From: Bacteroidales bacterium
GTDB taxonomy: Bacteria > Bacteroidota > Bacteroidia > Bacteroidales > Muribaculaceae
NCBI GenBank assembly: GCA_015061085.1
Contig: SUXG01000023.1
Coordinates: forward strand, 1-33,769
Reading direction: 5' to 3'
DNA length: 33,769 nt
Part shown: piece by piece, positions 24,667-33,402 of the stretch
Layout of the letters: each line of letters starts with the position of its first letter
How positions within the stretch are numbered: position 1 is the first letter of the stretch
Made by a program: the position numbers and the translations under genes
The notes under the pieces: model-generated
The model's database searches: none
The model's input: only the letters and a program-made list of their open reading frames with translations
Told to the model about the DNA's origin: nothing

Positions 24667-25086
24667 TAATTACATATCGATTACATACATTGAAATTGTG
24701 GATTATCCGGCTATGCTAATGCATTGGGATTATGGCATATATTTTCAAACTGGGACGATATCAATATTTGCGTAAACTAAACTCTATCTTTGAAACTAAT
24801 GCCGGGAATTAAAAGCCGCGATTGGTTTTATTTTCCTATATACAACTTGAGAAACTGCTATTATATACGAATCTCTCTTGACGCATGACATTGTCTTTCG
24901 TTATTGAGATAGTATTAAATCAATTACCATAAAAACTCATGTCTCAAACCTAATATAAATCGTAATCCCCCGGACAATCCGATTAACGCATCCCTTTCTT
25001 TTTGTTTTCCTTCTAACAACCTAATACTACAATATATCTAACAAATATAAAAATGACGGTATCTGACCAGATACCGTCATTTTTTA
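24667..25086 (+). ncRNA. Candidate non-coding transcript of about 420 nt
   Basis: Inferred only from the orphan promoter and the downstream bidirectional terminator. The sequence is AT-rich, matches no RNA family I know, and could instead hold a short peptide gene (26 residues starting MAYIFKLGRYQYL at 24732). Confidence 0.3.
25049..25085. terminator. Bidirectional terminator downstream of fumarase
   Basis: AAAAATGACGGTATCT-GACC-AGATACCGTCATTTTT is a perfect 16-bp stem with a 4-nt loop and T-runs on both strands. It serves the minus-strand fumarase, whose stop is 19 nt away, and could end plus-strand transcription from the orphan promoter. Confidence 0.92.
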
Positions 25087-25103
25087 TATACTATGTAATA
25101 TCT

Positions 25104-26750
25104 TTACTTCCTACAACAAGGTGTCAATGGTTTCAATTGCTTAAAGAAATCATTACCTTTATCATCAACAAGTATAAATGCAGGGAAGTTTTCCACACGT
25201 ATTTTCCATACTGCTTCCATACCCAATTCAGGATACTCAACACACTCGATAGACTTGATATTATCTTGTGCCAATACAGCTGCCGGACCACCGATAGAAC
25301 CTAAATAGAAACCGCCATGCTTTTGACAAGCATCTGTCACTTGCTGACTGCGATTACCTTTCGCAATCATAATCAATGAGCCACCTGCCGCTTGGAATGG
25401 ATCGACGTATGGGTCCATACGCTGGGCTGTTGTCGGGCCCATTGAGCCACATGGCATTCCTGCAGGAGTCTTAGCAGGACCTGCATAATACACAGGATGA
25501 TTCTTAAAGTATTCCGGCAAACCTTCGCCTGATAATAGACGTTCATTGAGTTTAGCATGAGCGATATCACGCGCTACGATGATAGTACCATTCAAACTTA
25601 CACGTGTTGCAACCGGATATTTTGATAATTCCTTACATACTTCGCGAATAGGCTGATCAAGATCAATTTTAATAGCATCTCCTTCACCGGCTTTACGCAA
25701 TTCTTCAGGAATTAATTCGTATGGTTTATCATCAAGTTTTTCAATCCAAAGACCATCCTTATTGATTTTTGCCTTGATGTTACGGTCAGCCGAGCAACTC
25801 ACTCCCATACCGACAGGGCAAGAACCACCATGACGAGGCAAACGAATCACGCGAATATCGTGACATATGTACTTACCTCCGAATTGAGCACCGAGACCGA
25901 TGCGTTGAGCTTCTTCTGTGAGAATTTTTTCTAATTCTACGTCACGGAAAGCACGACCTGTTTCGTCACCGGTCGTAGGAAGATTGTCATAAAAATGAGT
26001 AGAAGCCAACTTCACTGTCAACAAGTTGCGTTCTACACTTGTACCTCCGACAACAAAAGCAATATGATAAGGAGGACATGCTGCTGTTCCCAATGATTTG
26101 ATTTTATCAACACAGAAAGGTATCAATTTTTCCGGATTGAGAAGAGCCTTAGTCTCTTGATAGAGATATGTCTTGTTTGCCGAGCCACCACCCTTTGCGA
26201 TAAATAAGAATTTGTACTCATCACCTTCTTCAGCGTGAATATCAATCTGTGCAGGGAGATTACAACGAGTATTAACTTCATCATACATTGTCAACGGAGC
26301 ATTTTGAGAATATCTCAAGTTCTCTTGTGTATATACATTATAAACACCTCTTGACAATGCTTCTTCATCGCAACAATCAGTCCATACTCGTTGACCTTTT
26401 TCTCCATGAATGATAGCTGTACCCGTATCTTGGCAAATAGGCAATTGTCCTTTGCATGCCACTTCTGCATTACGCAACATAGATAATGCCACATATTTAT
26501 CATTTTCAGATGACTCCGGATCATGCAAAATTTTAGCTACTTGCTCATTGTGAGCTCTACGCATGTGGAATGACACATCATAAAAAGCCTGTTGTGTCAA
26601 ACGAGTCAAAGCCTCAGGAGAAACCATCAAAATCTCCTTACCATTAAATTCACTGACAGAGACACCCTCTTTTGTCAACAAATAATATTCTGTTTCATCC
26701 TTGCCGGTTTGAAACATTGGAGCATACTTAAATTCTGGTATAGCAGCCAT
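25104..26750 (-). CDS. fumA: Class I (iron-sulfur) fumarase, possible mesaconase
   Basis: A single-chain 548-residue hydro-lyase of the FumA type that hydrates fumarate to malate. The [4Fe-4S] ligands are Cys106 ([10 protein letters not shown]), Cys225 (GTAACPPYH) and Cys319 (GVSCSADR), one residue off the E. coli FumA positions as I recall them. The alpha domain fills ~1-330 and the fused beta domain ~370-548. The start at 26750 ([13 protein letters not shown]) is chosen over an in-frame ATG at 26792 because it matches the family N-terminus. Class I fumarases from methylaspartate-pathway bacteria also hydrate mesaconate to (S)-citramalate, and this gene is divergent from glmS-glmL-glmE-mal, so it may be the missing mesaconase. 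A plain TCA-cycle role is the alternative. Confidence 0.93.
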   Translation of the reverse strand: MAAIPEFKYAPMFQTGKDETEYYLLTKEGVSVSEFNGKEILMVSPEALTRLTQQAFYDVSFHMRRAHNEQVAKILHDPESSENDKYVALSMLRNAEVACKGQLPICQDTGTAIIHGEKGQRVWTDCCDEEALSRGVYNVYTQENLRYSQNAPLTMYDEVNTRCNLPAQIDIHAEEGDEYKFLFIAKGGGSANKTYLYQETKALLNPEKLIPFCVDKIKSLGTAACPPYHIAFVVGGTSVERNLLTVKLASTHFYDNLPTTGDETGRAFRDVELEKILTEEAQRIGLGAQFGGKYICHDIRVIRLPRHGGSCPVGMGVSCSADRNIKAKINKDGLWIEKLDDKPYELIPEELRKAGEGDAIKIDLDQPIREVCKELSKYPVATRVSLNGTIIVARDIAHAKLNERLLSGEGLPEYFKNHPVYYAGPAKTPAGMPCGSMGPTTAQRMDPYVDPFQAAGGSLIMIAKGNRSQQVTDACQKHGGFYLGSIGGPAAVLAQDNIKSIECVEYPELGMEAVWKIRVENFPAFILVDDKGNDFFKQLKPLTPCCRK

Positions 26751-26789
26751 AGTAATTGTTTTAAATATTTTAGTTAAAATTATTAACTG

Positions 26790-26821
26790 CAAAAATACTC
26801 TATTTCAGTAAATCAAGCAAA
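26790..26821 (-). promoter_or_regulatory. fumA: Fumarase promoter
   Basis: On the minus strand, TTTG (26821-26818), a 20-nt spacer and TATTTTTG (26797-26790): an exact match. The resulting start lies downstream of the alternative ATG at 26792, which supports the fumarase start at 26750. Confidence 0.75.
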
Positions 26822-26827
26822 TAAAAT

Positions 26828-26852
26828 CCTTAAAAAAACACCTTAAAAAAAC
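26828..26852. repeat. Two tandem A-tract repeats between divergent promoters
   Basis: CCTTAAAAAAAC occurs at 26828-26839 and again at 26841-26852, a 13-nt period, between the fumarase and glmS promoters. These phased A-tracts may bend DNA or form a regulator site. Confidence 0.45.
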
Positions 26853-26898
26853 TTCTTCAACCATATTATCAGCTATTAATAAAAAAAATATATTATTT

Positions 26899-26930
26899 TT
26901 TGTTTAATAATGAAAAAAACTCTAACTTTG
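26899..26930 (+). promoter_or_regulatory. Promoter of the glutamate mutase operon
   Basis: TTTG at 26899-26902, a 20-nt spacer and TAACTTTG at 26923-26930: an exact match. The ATG at 26959 leaves a leader of only about 22 nt, too short for a cobalamin riboswitch. Confidence 0.78.
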
Positions 26931-26958
26931 CACATTGTTTTTAAAAGCATTATATACC

Positions 26959-27372
26959 ATGGATAAGAAAACTATTGTAATCGGAGTAATTGGTGCCGAC
27001 GCTCATGCTGTCGGTAACAAAATCATTGATTTAACACTCACAAACCACGGCTTCAAAGTTGTAAACCTTGGTGTGATGGTATCTCAAGAAGAATTTATTG
27101 AAGCAGCTACAGAAACAAATGCTGATGCAATTCTTGTATCATCACTTTATGGTCACGGTGAAATCGACTGCATGGGTCTTCGTCAAAAATGCGATGAAGC
27201 AGGGCTCGTTGGACTTCCTCTATTCGTTGGCGGAAATCTCGTTGTCGGCAAACAAGAATTTGAAGATGTTAAACAACGTTTCCTTAATATGGGATTCGAC
27301 TTCGTTTACCCACCAAGCACTCCAATCGAAAATACTATTGTAGATATTAAGAAAACATTAGGTATCGACTAA
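26959..27372 (+). CDS. glmS: Glutamate mutase small subunit (B12-binding)
   Basis: The 137-residue sigma subunit of coenzyme-B12-dependent glutamate mutase, which converts L-glutamate to (2S,3S)-3-methylaspartate together with GlmE. The N-terminus has the base-off cobalamin motif DxHxxG: Asp14, His16 (cobalt ligand) and Gly19 in GADAHAVG, followed by the Rossmann-like fold with SSLYGHGE and GGNLVVGK. The ATG at 26959 is chosen; an upstream in-frame TTG at 26935 lies at the predicted transcription start and would add unrelated residues. It is the first gene of glmS-glmL-glmE-mal-atuA-DUF4387. The symbol is shared with an unrelated glucosamine synthase; mamA or mutS are used elsewhere. Confidence 0.95.
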   Translation: MDKKTIVIGVIGADAHAVGNKIIDLTLTNHGFKVVNLGVMVSQEEFIEAATETNADAILVSSLYGHGEIDCMGLRQKCDEAGLVGLPLFVGGNLVVGKQEFEDVKQRFLNMGFDFVYPPSTPIENTIVDIKKTLGID

Positions 27373-27388
27373 CCAACTCAATAAGCAA

Positions 27389-28786
27389 ATGAAGATTCTA
27401 ACGGTTGATGTAGGCAGCACATACACAAAGCTGACAGCAATCGATAGCGATACACGTTCCATCCTTGGAACTGCGCAAGCTTTCACAACAATTGAGACCG
27501 ACGTAATGCAGGGGTTTGAAAATGCCTTCTGCAAGTTGACTCAAAAAAATGAAAGCAATCCATGTGCAGACTTTTCGTTTGATAAATTGCTCGTATGCAG
27601 TTCTGCTGCCGGAGGTCTCAAAATGGTTGCATTGGGATTAGTGCCTGATCTTACAGCTAAAGCTGCAAGAACTGCTGCTTCTAATGCCGGTGCAAAAGTC
27701 GTTAAAACGTATGCCTACGAAATCAGCGCCTCTGAACAGCAAGAAATCTACGACATCAACCCTGATCTTGTATTGCTATGTGGCGGCACTAATGGTGGCA
27801 ATAAAGAAGTTATCATTGCAAATGCTAAACGCCTCGTTGCCATCAATCGACCATTTACCACTATCGTAGCCGGAAACAAAAGTGCTTCTGATGAAATCGC
27901 GGAAATTTTCAAACAATCAAACAAAAATTTCGTCATTACAGAAAACGTAATGCCTGAATTCAACAAATTGAATATTGAACCCGCTCGCGATGCCATCAGA
28001 AATGTTTTTATCGCTCGAATCATTGAAGCTAAAGGACTCAACAAAATTCAAGCGATGGCTTGTGCAGAAATAATTCCGACTCCTCTTGCTGTGCTTAAAG
28101 CTTGCGAACTCCTTAGCAAAGGCACAAACAAAAATAGTGGTAAAGGCGACCTTTTGGCAATCGATATCGGTGGCGCGACAACCGACGTTTATTCTATGGC
28201 ATCAGGCACTCCTACTATCGATAACACTATGGCCAAAGGACTTCCTGAACCATGGAGCAAACGAACAGTTGAAGGAGATTTAGGTATGAGATACAGCCTT
28301 CAACACGTTTATGACCAAATTCCGGGAGCAAGCAATCCCGACAATGAGTTTATGAGCAAAGTCAAAGCGTGGGTAGAACTTTGCACCAAATCGCCTTCTA
28401 CTCTTGCTCAAGCAGACTCAGAAGAGGAAAAAATCGAAGAATTTTTAGGCAAATCAGCAGTAGCTATAGCTGTAGAACGCCATTGCGGCAAAATAGCCGA
28501 CGTCTATACGCCATTAGGTCTTATGCATACACAAGAAGGCAAAGACTTGATGGAAGTGCCTTCTGTTATTGGAATCGGTGGGGTGGTACGCAACAGCCGA
28601 CACCCTAAACAAATCCTAAGTGGTGCACTTTATGACTTCATGACTCCGGAATCCACCAAACCCAAAAATCCTAAGTTCTACTTAGACAAAAAATACATAT
28701 TTGCATCGATGGGACTATTAAGTATGATTGACGCCGACCTCGCATTCGAACTTCTCGACAAAGAAACAATCGAAATCAACGAATAG
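27389..28786 (+). CDS. glmL: Glutamate mutase reactivating ATPase GlmL (MutL)
   Basis: A 465-residue ASKHA-fold ATPase believed to reactivate or chaperone the B12 mutase. The two phosphate-binding signatures are visible: DVGSTYTK at 7-14 and DIGGATTDVYS at 259-269. LLCGGTNGG near 129-137 and the C-terminal GIGGVVRNSRHPKQIL add to the family match. It starts 16 nt after glmS and lies between the two mutase subunit genes, the order seen in clostridial glutamate-fermenting operons. Confidence 0.94.
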   Translation: MKILTVDVGSTYTKLTAIDSDTRSILGTAQAFTTIETDVMQGFENAFCKLTQKNESNPCADFSFDKLLVCSSAAGGLKMVALGLVPDLTAKAARTAASNAGAKVVKTYAYEISASEQQEIYDINPDLVLLCGGTNGGNKEVIIANAKRLVAINRPFTTIVAGNKSASDEIAEIFKQSNKNFVITENVMPEFNKLNIEPARDAIRNVFIARIIEAKGLNKIQAMACAEIIPTPLAVLKACELLSKGTNKNSGKGDLLAIDIGGATTDVYSMASGTPTIDNTMAKGLPEPWSKRTVEGDLGMRYSLQHVYDQIPGASNPDNEFMSKVKAWVELCTKSPSTLAQADSEEEKIEEFLGKSAVAIAVERHCGKIADVYTPLGLMHTQEGKDLMEVPSVIGIGGVVRNSRHPKQILSGALYDFMTPESTKPKNPKFYLDKKYIFASMGLLSMIDADLAFELLDKETIEINE

Positions 28787-28846
28787 ACGTTTTTATAAAT
28801 CCTATCCTACTTATAATCGAAAAAAATTGAAAAAATAAATAACATC

Positions 28847-30301
28847 ATGTCAACAGAATTAAAAAACCAAAGAATTTCAGAAGCCGACTTCATGGCGGAA
28901 CGCGCAGAAGTTCTTCAACAATGGCCTACCGGTAAAGACATCGATTTCAAAGAAGCTGTAGATTATCAATTATCTATCGCTCCGGAAAAGCGTTTCGGTG
29001 AAAAATTGGCTAAGGCACAAAAAGATGGTGTGACTCTCATTCAGCCACGCGCAGGTGTTGCTCTCTATCAAGAACACATCGAATTGCTCCAATACCTTGA
29101 AAACAAGGGTGGTGCAGACCTTCTCCCTACTACTATCGATAGCTACACTCGTCTCAACCGTTACAACGAGTGCCAAGTAGGTATCGAAAAGAGCCAAGAA
29201 GCAGGTCGCTCTATGTTGAATGGTTTCCCGGCTGTAAACTATGGTGCTCAAGTTTGCCGCACAGTGACTTCAGCTGTTAAAAACCCTGTTCAAATGCGCC
29301 ACGGCACTCCGGATGCTCGTTTGCTTACTGAAATCGCTATCGCAGGTGGTTTCACTTCTTACGAAGGTGGTGGTATCTCTTACAACATCCCATACTCCAA
29401 GAATCACTCTATCGAAAAGACTATCAAGTATTGGCAATATGCCGACCGACTTGTCGGCATGTACGAAGAAGCAGGTGTAAGCATTAACCGCGAACCATTC
29501 GGCCCGTTGACTGGTACTCTCATTCCTCCATGTATCTCTAACTCTGTCGCTATCATCGAAGCATTATTAGCTGCAACTCAAGGCGTTAAAGATATTACCG
29601 TAGGATATGGACAAATCGGCAACCTTATCCAAGACGTAGCAGCAATGCGTTCATTGGAAAACATGACTCGCCTATATCTTGCTAAATACGGATTCAATGA
29701 CGTTCGCGTTACAACTGTATTCCACCAATGGATGGGTGGTTTCCCTCAAGACGAATCTAAGGCATACGGCGTTATCTCATGGGGTTCTGCAGCTGCAGCT
29801 CTTTCTAAGGCTACAAAAGTTATCGTAAAAACTCCTCATGAAGCATACGGCGTGCCTACTAAAGAAGCTAATGCTGCCGGTCTTAGAGCGACAAAACAAG
29901 TTATCTCAATGCTTCGCGACCAAGACCTTCGTGAAATCCCTCACGTTGTAAAAGAATGCGAAATCATCAACGCTGAAGTGAAGTGCATCATGGACGCTGT
30001 CGAAGAACTCGGCAAAGGCGACATCGCAATTGGTACTGTTGCTGCATTCGAAGCAGGTATCCTCGATATACCATTCGCTCCTAACAAGTACAACGCCGGC
30101 AAGGTACTTCCTGCTCGCGACAACGATGGTGCTATCCGTATCCTCGAAATGGGTAACCTCCCATTGACAAAAGAACTCAAAGACTTCCACCGCGCTAAAC
30201 TCGAAGAACGTGCTAAATTTGAAAACCGTCAAGTTTCCCTTCAAATGGTAATTGACGACGTTAGCGCTATCGAAAAAGGCAGACTTGTTGGTCGTCCGTA
30301 A
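28847..30301 (+). CDS. glmE: Glutamate mutase large subunit (epsilon)
   Basis: The 484-residue TIM-barrel catalytic subunit that binds glutamate and forms the active site with GlmS. The substrate-binding arginines of the Clostridium cochlearium enzyme (Arg66, Arg100, Arg149) and Glu171 correspond, with a constant offset of two as I recall them, to Arg68 (IQPRAG), Arg102 (YTRLNRYN), Arg151 ([10 protein letters not shown]) and Glu173 (SYEGGG). Length matches the family. It is preceded by a 60-nt spacer after glmL and followed by mal after 38 nt. Codon bias is high, suggesting abundant expression. Confidence 0.95.
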   Translation: MSTELKNQRISEADFMAERAEVLQQWPTGKDIDFKEAVDYQLSIAPEKRFGEKLAKAQKDGVTLIQPRAGVALYQEHIELLQYLENKGGADLLPTTIDSYTRLNRYNECQVGIEKSQEAGRSMLNGFPAVNYGAQVCRTVTSAVKNPVQMRHGTPDARLLTEIAIAGGFTSYEGGGISYNIPYSKNHSIEKTIKYWQYADRLVGMYEEAGVSINREPFGPLTGTLIPPCISNSVAIIEALLAATQGVKDITVGYGQIGNLIQDVAAMRSLENMTRLYLAKYGFNDVRVTTVFHQWMGGFPQDESKAYGVISWGSAAAALSKATKVIVKTPHEAYGVPTKEANAAGLRATKQVISMLRDQDLREIPHVVKECEIINAEVKCIMDAVEELGKGDIAIGTVAAFEAGILDIPFAPNKYNAGKVLPARDNDGAIRILEMGNLPLTKELKDFHRAKLEERAKFENRQVSLQMVIDDVSAIEKGRLVGRP

Positions 30302-30339
30302 GTAATCCTAAAAAATTACAACTATTTAAATATTAAAAT

Positions 30340-31578
30340 ATGAAAATTCAAAAAGTGGTTTGTTCTGCCGGAAAGACTGGTTTCTATTTCGACGATCAAA
30401 AAGCAATTAAAGCCGGTGCAAAAAATGACGGCAACTTTTATGTAGGAGAACCTATGACTCCGGGTTTTACTTCTGTAAGACAAATGGGCGAATCTATCTC
30501 CGTAATGTTTATCCTTGAAGATGGTCAAGTTGCATTCGGTGATTGTGCAGCTGTTCAATACTCCGGTGCCGGTGGTCGTGACCCTTTATTCTTAGCTAAA
30601 AACTTTATCCCTGTAATCGAAAAAGAAATCGCTCCTCTTTACGAAGGTCGCGAAATCACATCATTCCGTGAACTCGCTGACATCGTTGACAAAATGCAAT
30701 CTCCTTCGACTGGTAAAGTTTATCACACAGCAATTCGCTATGGTGTATCTCAAGCTTGTCTTGATGCAGTTGCAAAAAGCCAACATAAACTAATGGCTGA
30801 AGTTATTGCTGAAGAATACGGCACACAAGTTAGCGACACTATGATTCCTATCTTCACTCAATCAGGTGACGACAGATACATGAACGCTGACAAAATGATC
30901 ATGAAAGGCGCTGCTGTTCTTCCTCATGCTCTTTTCAATCATGTTGAAGAAAAAGTCGGCTTAAAAGGCGAAAAAATTGAGGCTTACATCGAATGGCTTC
31001 GCAATCGTGTTCTCGAACAAAAGCCATTTGAAGACTATAACCCAATCTTCCACATTGACGTATATGGAACACTTGGTCTTGTATTCAACAACGATTTCGA
31101 AAAAATCGCTGAATACATCCACGGATTGGAAAAAATCGCTGCTCCATTCCACCTACGCGTAGAAGGTCCGGTTGACATGGGTGAAAAGCAAGCTCAAATC
31201 GAAGCTCTCGCTGCTATCCGTCGTTTCATGGAAGAAAAAGGCTCAAAAGCTGAAATCGTTGCCGACGAATGGTGCAATACATTCGAAGACGTTATCGACT
31301 TCACCAAAGCTAAAGCTGGCCACATGGCTCAAATCAAGACTCCGGACTTGGGTGGTATCAACAACTCTATCGAAGCTGTACTCTACTGCCGTCAAAACGA
31401 TATGGGTGCTTATCTTGGAGGTACTTGCAATGAAACAAATCGTTCTGCAGAAGTTTGCGCTCACGTAGCAATGGCAACTCAACCAAAACAATACCTTGCA
31501 AAACCAGGTATGGGCGTTGATGAAGGTTACATGATCGTATTTAACGAAATGTCTCGTATTCTTGCATTGAAAAAATAA
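30340..31578 (+). CDS. mal: Methylaspartate ammonia-lyase
   Basis: A 412-residue enolase-superfamily enzyme that removes ammonia from 3-methylaspartate to give mesaconate. Catalytic residues known in the Clostridium tetanomorphum enzyme are all present at an offset of two: Mg ligands Asp240 (FHIDVYG), Glu275 (RVEGPVD) and Asp309 (VADEWCNT), the base Lys333 (QIKTPDLGG) and His196 (LPHALFNHVE). It follows glmE directly. A 44-nt hairpin lies between it and the next gene, so 5' and 3' halves of the operon may differ in mRNA abundance. Confidence 0.96.
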   Translation: MKIQKVVCSAGKTGFYFDDQKAIKAGAKNDGNFYVGEPMTPGFTSVRQMGESISVMFILEDGQVAFGDCAAVQYSGAGGRDPLFLAKNFIPVIEKEIAPLYEGREITSFRELADIVDKMQSPSTGKVYHTAIRYGVSQACLDAVAKSQHKLMAEVIAEEYGTQVSDTMIPIFTQSGDDRYMNADKMIMKGAAVLPHALFNHVEEKVGLKGEKIEAYIEWLRNRVLEQKPFEDYNPIFHIDVYGTLGLVFNNDFEKIAEYIHGLEKIAAPFHLRVEGPVDMGEKQAQIEALAAIRRFMEEKGSKAEIVADEWCNTFEDVIDFTKAKAGHMAQIKTPDLGGINNSIEAVLYCRQNDMGAYLGGTCNETNRSAEVCAHVAMATQPKQYLAKPGMGVDEGYMIVFNEMSRILALKK

Positions 31579-31604
31579 TCAATCTAAATATTAAACATTA
31601 ACAT

Positions 31605-31648
31605 TAAGGTGATAATTGCTTTGGCCTACCAAAGTGCTTATCACCTTA
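31605..31648 (+). other. Intercistronic stem-loop in the glutamate operon
   Basis: TAAGGTGATAA (31605-31615) pairs perfectly with TTATCACCTTA (31638-31648), and an inner CTTTGG-CCTA-CCAAAG stem extends the hairpin. No T-run follows, so it is more likely an RNA-processing or stability element, or a leaky terminator, than a true end. Confidence 0.7.
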
Positions 31649-31665
31649 GAAAATAAATAAAATAT

Positions 31666-33024
31666 ATGAAAGAAATTCGCGTATTATCGCCTACAGCCAT
31701 CCTTGGCTATGGATTCCCTGAAGAATCATTCAATGAGGGTATGAGACGCAAACCTCACGTTATTGCTGTTGATGCCGGTTCGACTGACCCAGGTCCATAC
31801 TATCTCGGTGCAGGATACTCATTCACAGACAAAAATGCAGTTAAACGTGACCTTTCAATCATGATCCCGGCAGCTCTCGAAGCAGGTATTCCTGTAATGA
31901 TCGGTACAGCCGGAGGTAGTGGTGCTCGCCCTCACGTTGAGGAAACAATCGAAATCATCAAAGAAATCGCTAAAGAGAAAGACATTCACTTCAAACTCGC
32001 CGTAATCCAATCAGAATTTGAAAAAGATTTTGTAAAAGAAAAAATACGCAAAGGCGATGTAATGCCTCTTGGTCCTGTTGACGAATTGACAGAAGCTGAT
32101 GTTGATGAATCAATACACATCGTTGCTCAAATGGGCGAAGAACCATTCATCAAAGCGCTTGAAAGCGGTGCTAACGTTATACTCGCCGGCCGTAGCTACG
32201 ACCCTTGCGAATTCTCTGCCCTTGCTATCCAACAAGGTTTCGATCGCGCATTAGCTATCCACATGGGTAAAATCCTTGAATGCGCAGCTATTACTGCCCT
32301 CCCTGGTAGCGGTAGCGACTGTATGCTTGGAACTCTTAGAGAAGACAGTTTCGTAGTAGAACCTCTTAACCCAATTCGTAAATGTACAGCTCTATCTGTT
32401 GCTGCTCACTCGCTTTACGAAAAATCAAACCCATACTTCCTTCCTGGTCCTGGTGGTGCTCTTGACTTGCACGAAACTAAGTTCAACCAACTTAGCGACA
32501 CACAAGTAGAAGTAAGCGGTACAAAATTCGTTCCTACAGAAGAATACTTCGTAAAACTCGAAGGCGTTCGTCGCGTAGGTTATCGCACTATGTCGCCTGC
32601 TGCTACTCATGACCCAATCATGATTTCTCAAATCGACACAATCGTAGAAAAGGTTAAAGAACGTGTAATCGACAACTTCCGTAACTCTGGAATGAAAGAT
32701 TTCCACCTTGACTTCAAGATTTATGGCAAGAAAGGCGTAATGAACATGTTCCCTAAAACAGCAGACTCTACATCTGACGAACTTCTTATCATCATTGAAG
32801 CTGTAGCTCCAACACAAGAAGAAGCCAACACTATTTGTGGTTTCGCACGCTCTACAATGCTTCACTATGGTTACGAAGGACGTATCTCAACTGCAGGAAA
32901 CCTCGCATTCCCATTCTCTCCAAGCGACTGTAAAATGGGCGCAGTATATGAATTCAACGTATACCACCTCATGCGCATTGAAGACACATGCGAACCATTC
33001 CCAATGACATTTATTGAATTCTAA
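31666..33024 (+). CDS. AtuA/DUF1446 family protein in the glutamate operon
   Basis: A 452-residue soluble protein of the acyclic-terpene-utilisation AtuA family (DUF1446). Motifs seen: VDAGSTDPGPYYLGAG (35-50), GTAGGSGARPHVE (80-92), AGRSYDPCEFSALA (174-187), HMGKILECAAI (199-209), GSGSDCM (214-220), FLPGPGG (258-264) and VRRVGYRTMSPAA (301-313). Acidic, Gly and Cys residues in these motifs suggest an active site, but the family reaction is unproven; in Pseudomonas AtuA belongs to citronellol/geranyl-CoA breakdown. It is in the mesaconate-forming operon, 21 nt before DUF4387. A role on mesaconate, citramalate or their CoA esters is inferred from context only. Confidence 0.85.
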   Translation: MKEIRVLSPTAILGYGFPEESFNEGMRRKPHVIAVDAGSTDPGPYYLGAGYSFTDKNAVKRDLSIMIPAALEAGIPVMIGTAGGSGARPHVEETIEIIKEIAKEKDIHFKLAVIQSEFEKDFVKEKIRKGDVMPLGPVDELTEADVDESIHIVAQMGEEPFIKALESGANVILAGRSYDPCEFSALAIQQGFDRALAIHMGKILECAAITALPGSGSDCMLGTLREDSFVVEPLNPIRKCTALSVAAHSLYEKSNPYFLPGPGGALDLHETKFNQLSDTQVEVSGTKFVPTEEYFVKLEGVRRVGYRTMSPAATHDPIMISQIDTIVEKVKERVIDNFRNSGMKDFHLDFKIYGKKGVMNMFPKTADSTSDELLIIIEAVAPTQEEANTICGFARSTMLHYGYEGRISTAGNLAFPFSPSDCKMGAVYEFNVYHLMRIEDTCEPFPMTFIEF

Positions 33025-33045
33025 TCACAAAAATTCGTAAGAAAT

Positions 33046-33366
33046 ATGGCAAAATATAAATTGACAGAACTTGCATCTGTTATAAGAAGTAAAAACTCAG
33101 GTCCTTACGAATTGACGTTCGACGTAATATTCAAGGACTTTGAAACATTCTACAAGGTAAAAGAAGCTCAAGCTATCAACAAACAAAACTTCTGCGAAAT
33201 CTACGGAATTCCGGAAAGCGACATTTTCCACCTTGTTTACTTTGACCCTGCTAAAGCTGTAAAAGTAACTATTCGTCGCCCAATCGCAAGCGGTGCTCTT
33301 GGCGAAACAGACGTATATGGCGCGCAACAACACGCCCCTCTTATGGCATTAGAAATCGAATTCTAA
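33046..33366 (+). CDS. DUF4387 family protein, partner of AtuA-like protein
   Basis: A 106-residue soluble alpha/beta protein with the DUF4387 pattern: VIRSKNSGPYELTFDVIF (12-29), then TIRRPIASGALGETDVYGAQ (75-94) and the closing HAPLMALEIEF. From memory, longer AtuA proteins carry a small C-terminal ferredoxin-like domain, and DUF4387 next to a short AtuA-like protein looks like the split form of the same two-part protein. It is the last gene of the operon, followed by a terminator. Biochemical function is unknown. Confidence 0.85.
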   Translation: MAKYKLTELASVIRSKNSGPYELTFDVIFKDFETFYKVKEAQAINKQNFCEIYGIPESDIFHLVYFDPAKAVKVTIRRPIASGALGETDVYGAQQHAPLMALEIEF

Positions 33367-33402
33367 TTTAAGGTATCCAATAAACCTTTAAATAGTATAA
33401 CT

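Larger units (their letters stand above)
24511..25103. other. 593-bp ORF-poor interval with promoter and terminator
   Basis: No convincing coding gene is present. The interval contains an exact-match plus-strand promoter (24630-24661) and a strong terminator hairpin (25049-25085) about 420 nt downstream. Between them are only very short ORFs, the longest noted being 26 codons at 24732-24812, and scattered small pairings such as CCGGC (24708-24712) with GCCGG (24801-24805). No RNase P, tmRNA or SRP signature was found. Confidence 0.6.

Noticed and set aside
24732..24812. 26-codon ORF (MAYIFKLGRYQYL and onward) in the ORF-poor interval
   Set aside because: It is behind a good promoter, but the length is too short to separate from chance. 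Kept only as part of the orphan-transcript finding.
24667..25086. Housekeeping RNA (RNase P RNA, tmRNA, SRP RNA)
   Set aside because: The length would suit RNase P RNA or tmRNA, but the conserved GAGGAAAGTC and ACAGAA blocks of RNase P and the tRNA-like ends of tmRNA are absent.
26751..26792. Longer fumarase start at 26792
   Set aside because: It lies within the -7 promoter element (26797-26790), and the added residues do not resemble the family N-terminus.
26935..26958. Longer glmS start at TTG 26935
   Set aside because: The codon lies at or before the transcription start predicted from the -7 box at 26923-26930, and the ATG at 26959 places the DxHxxG motif exactly where the family has it.
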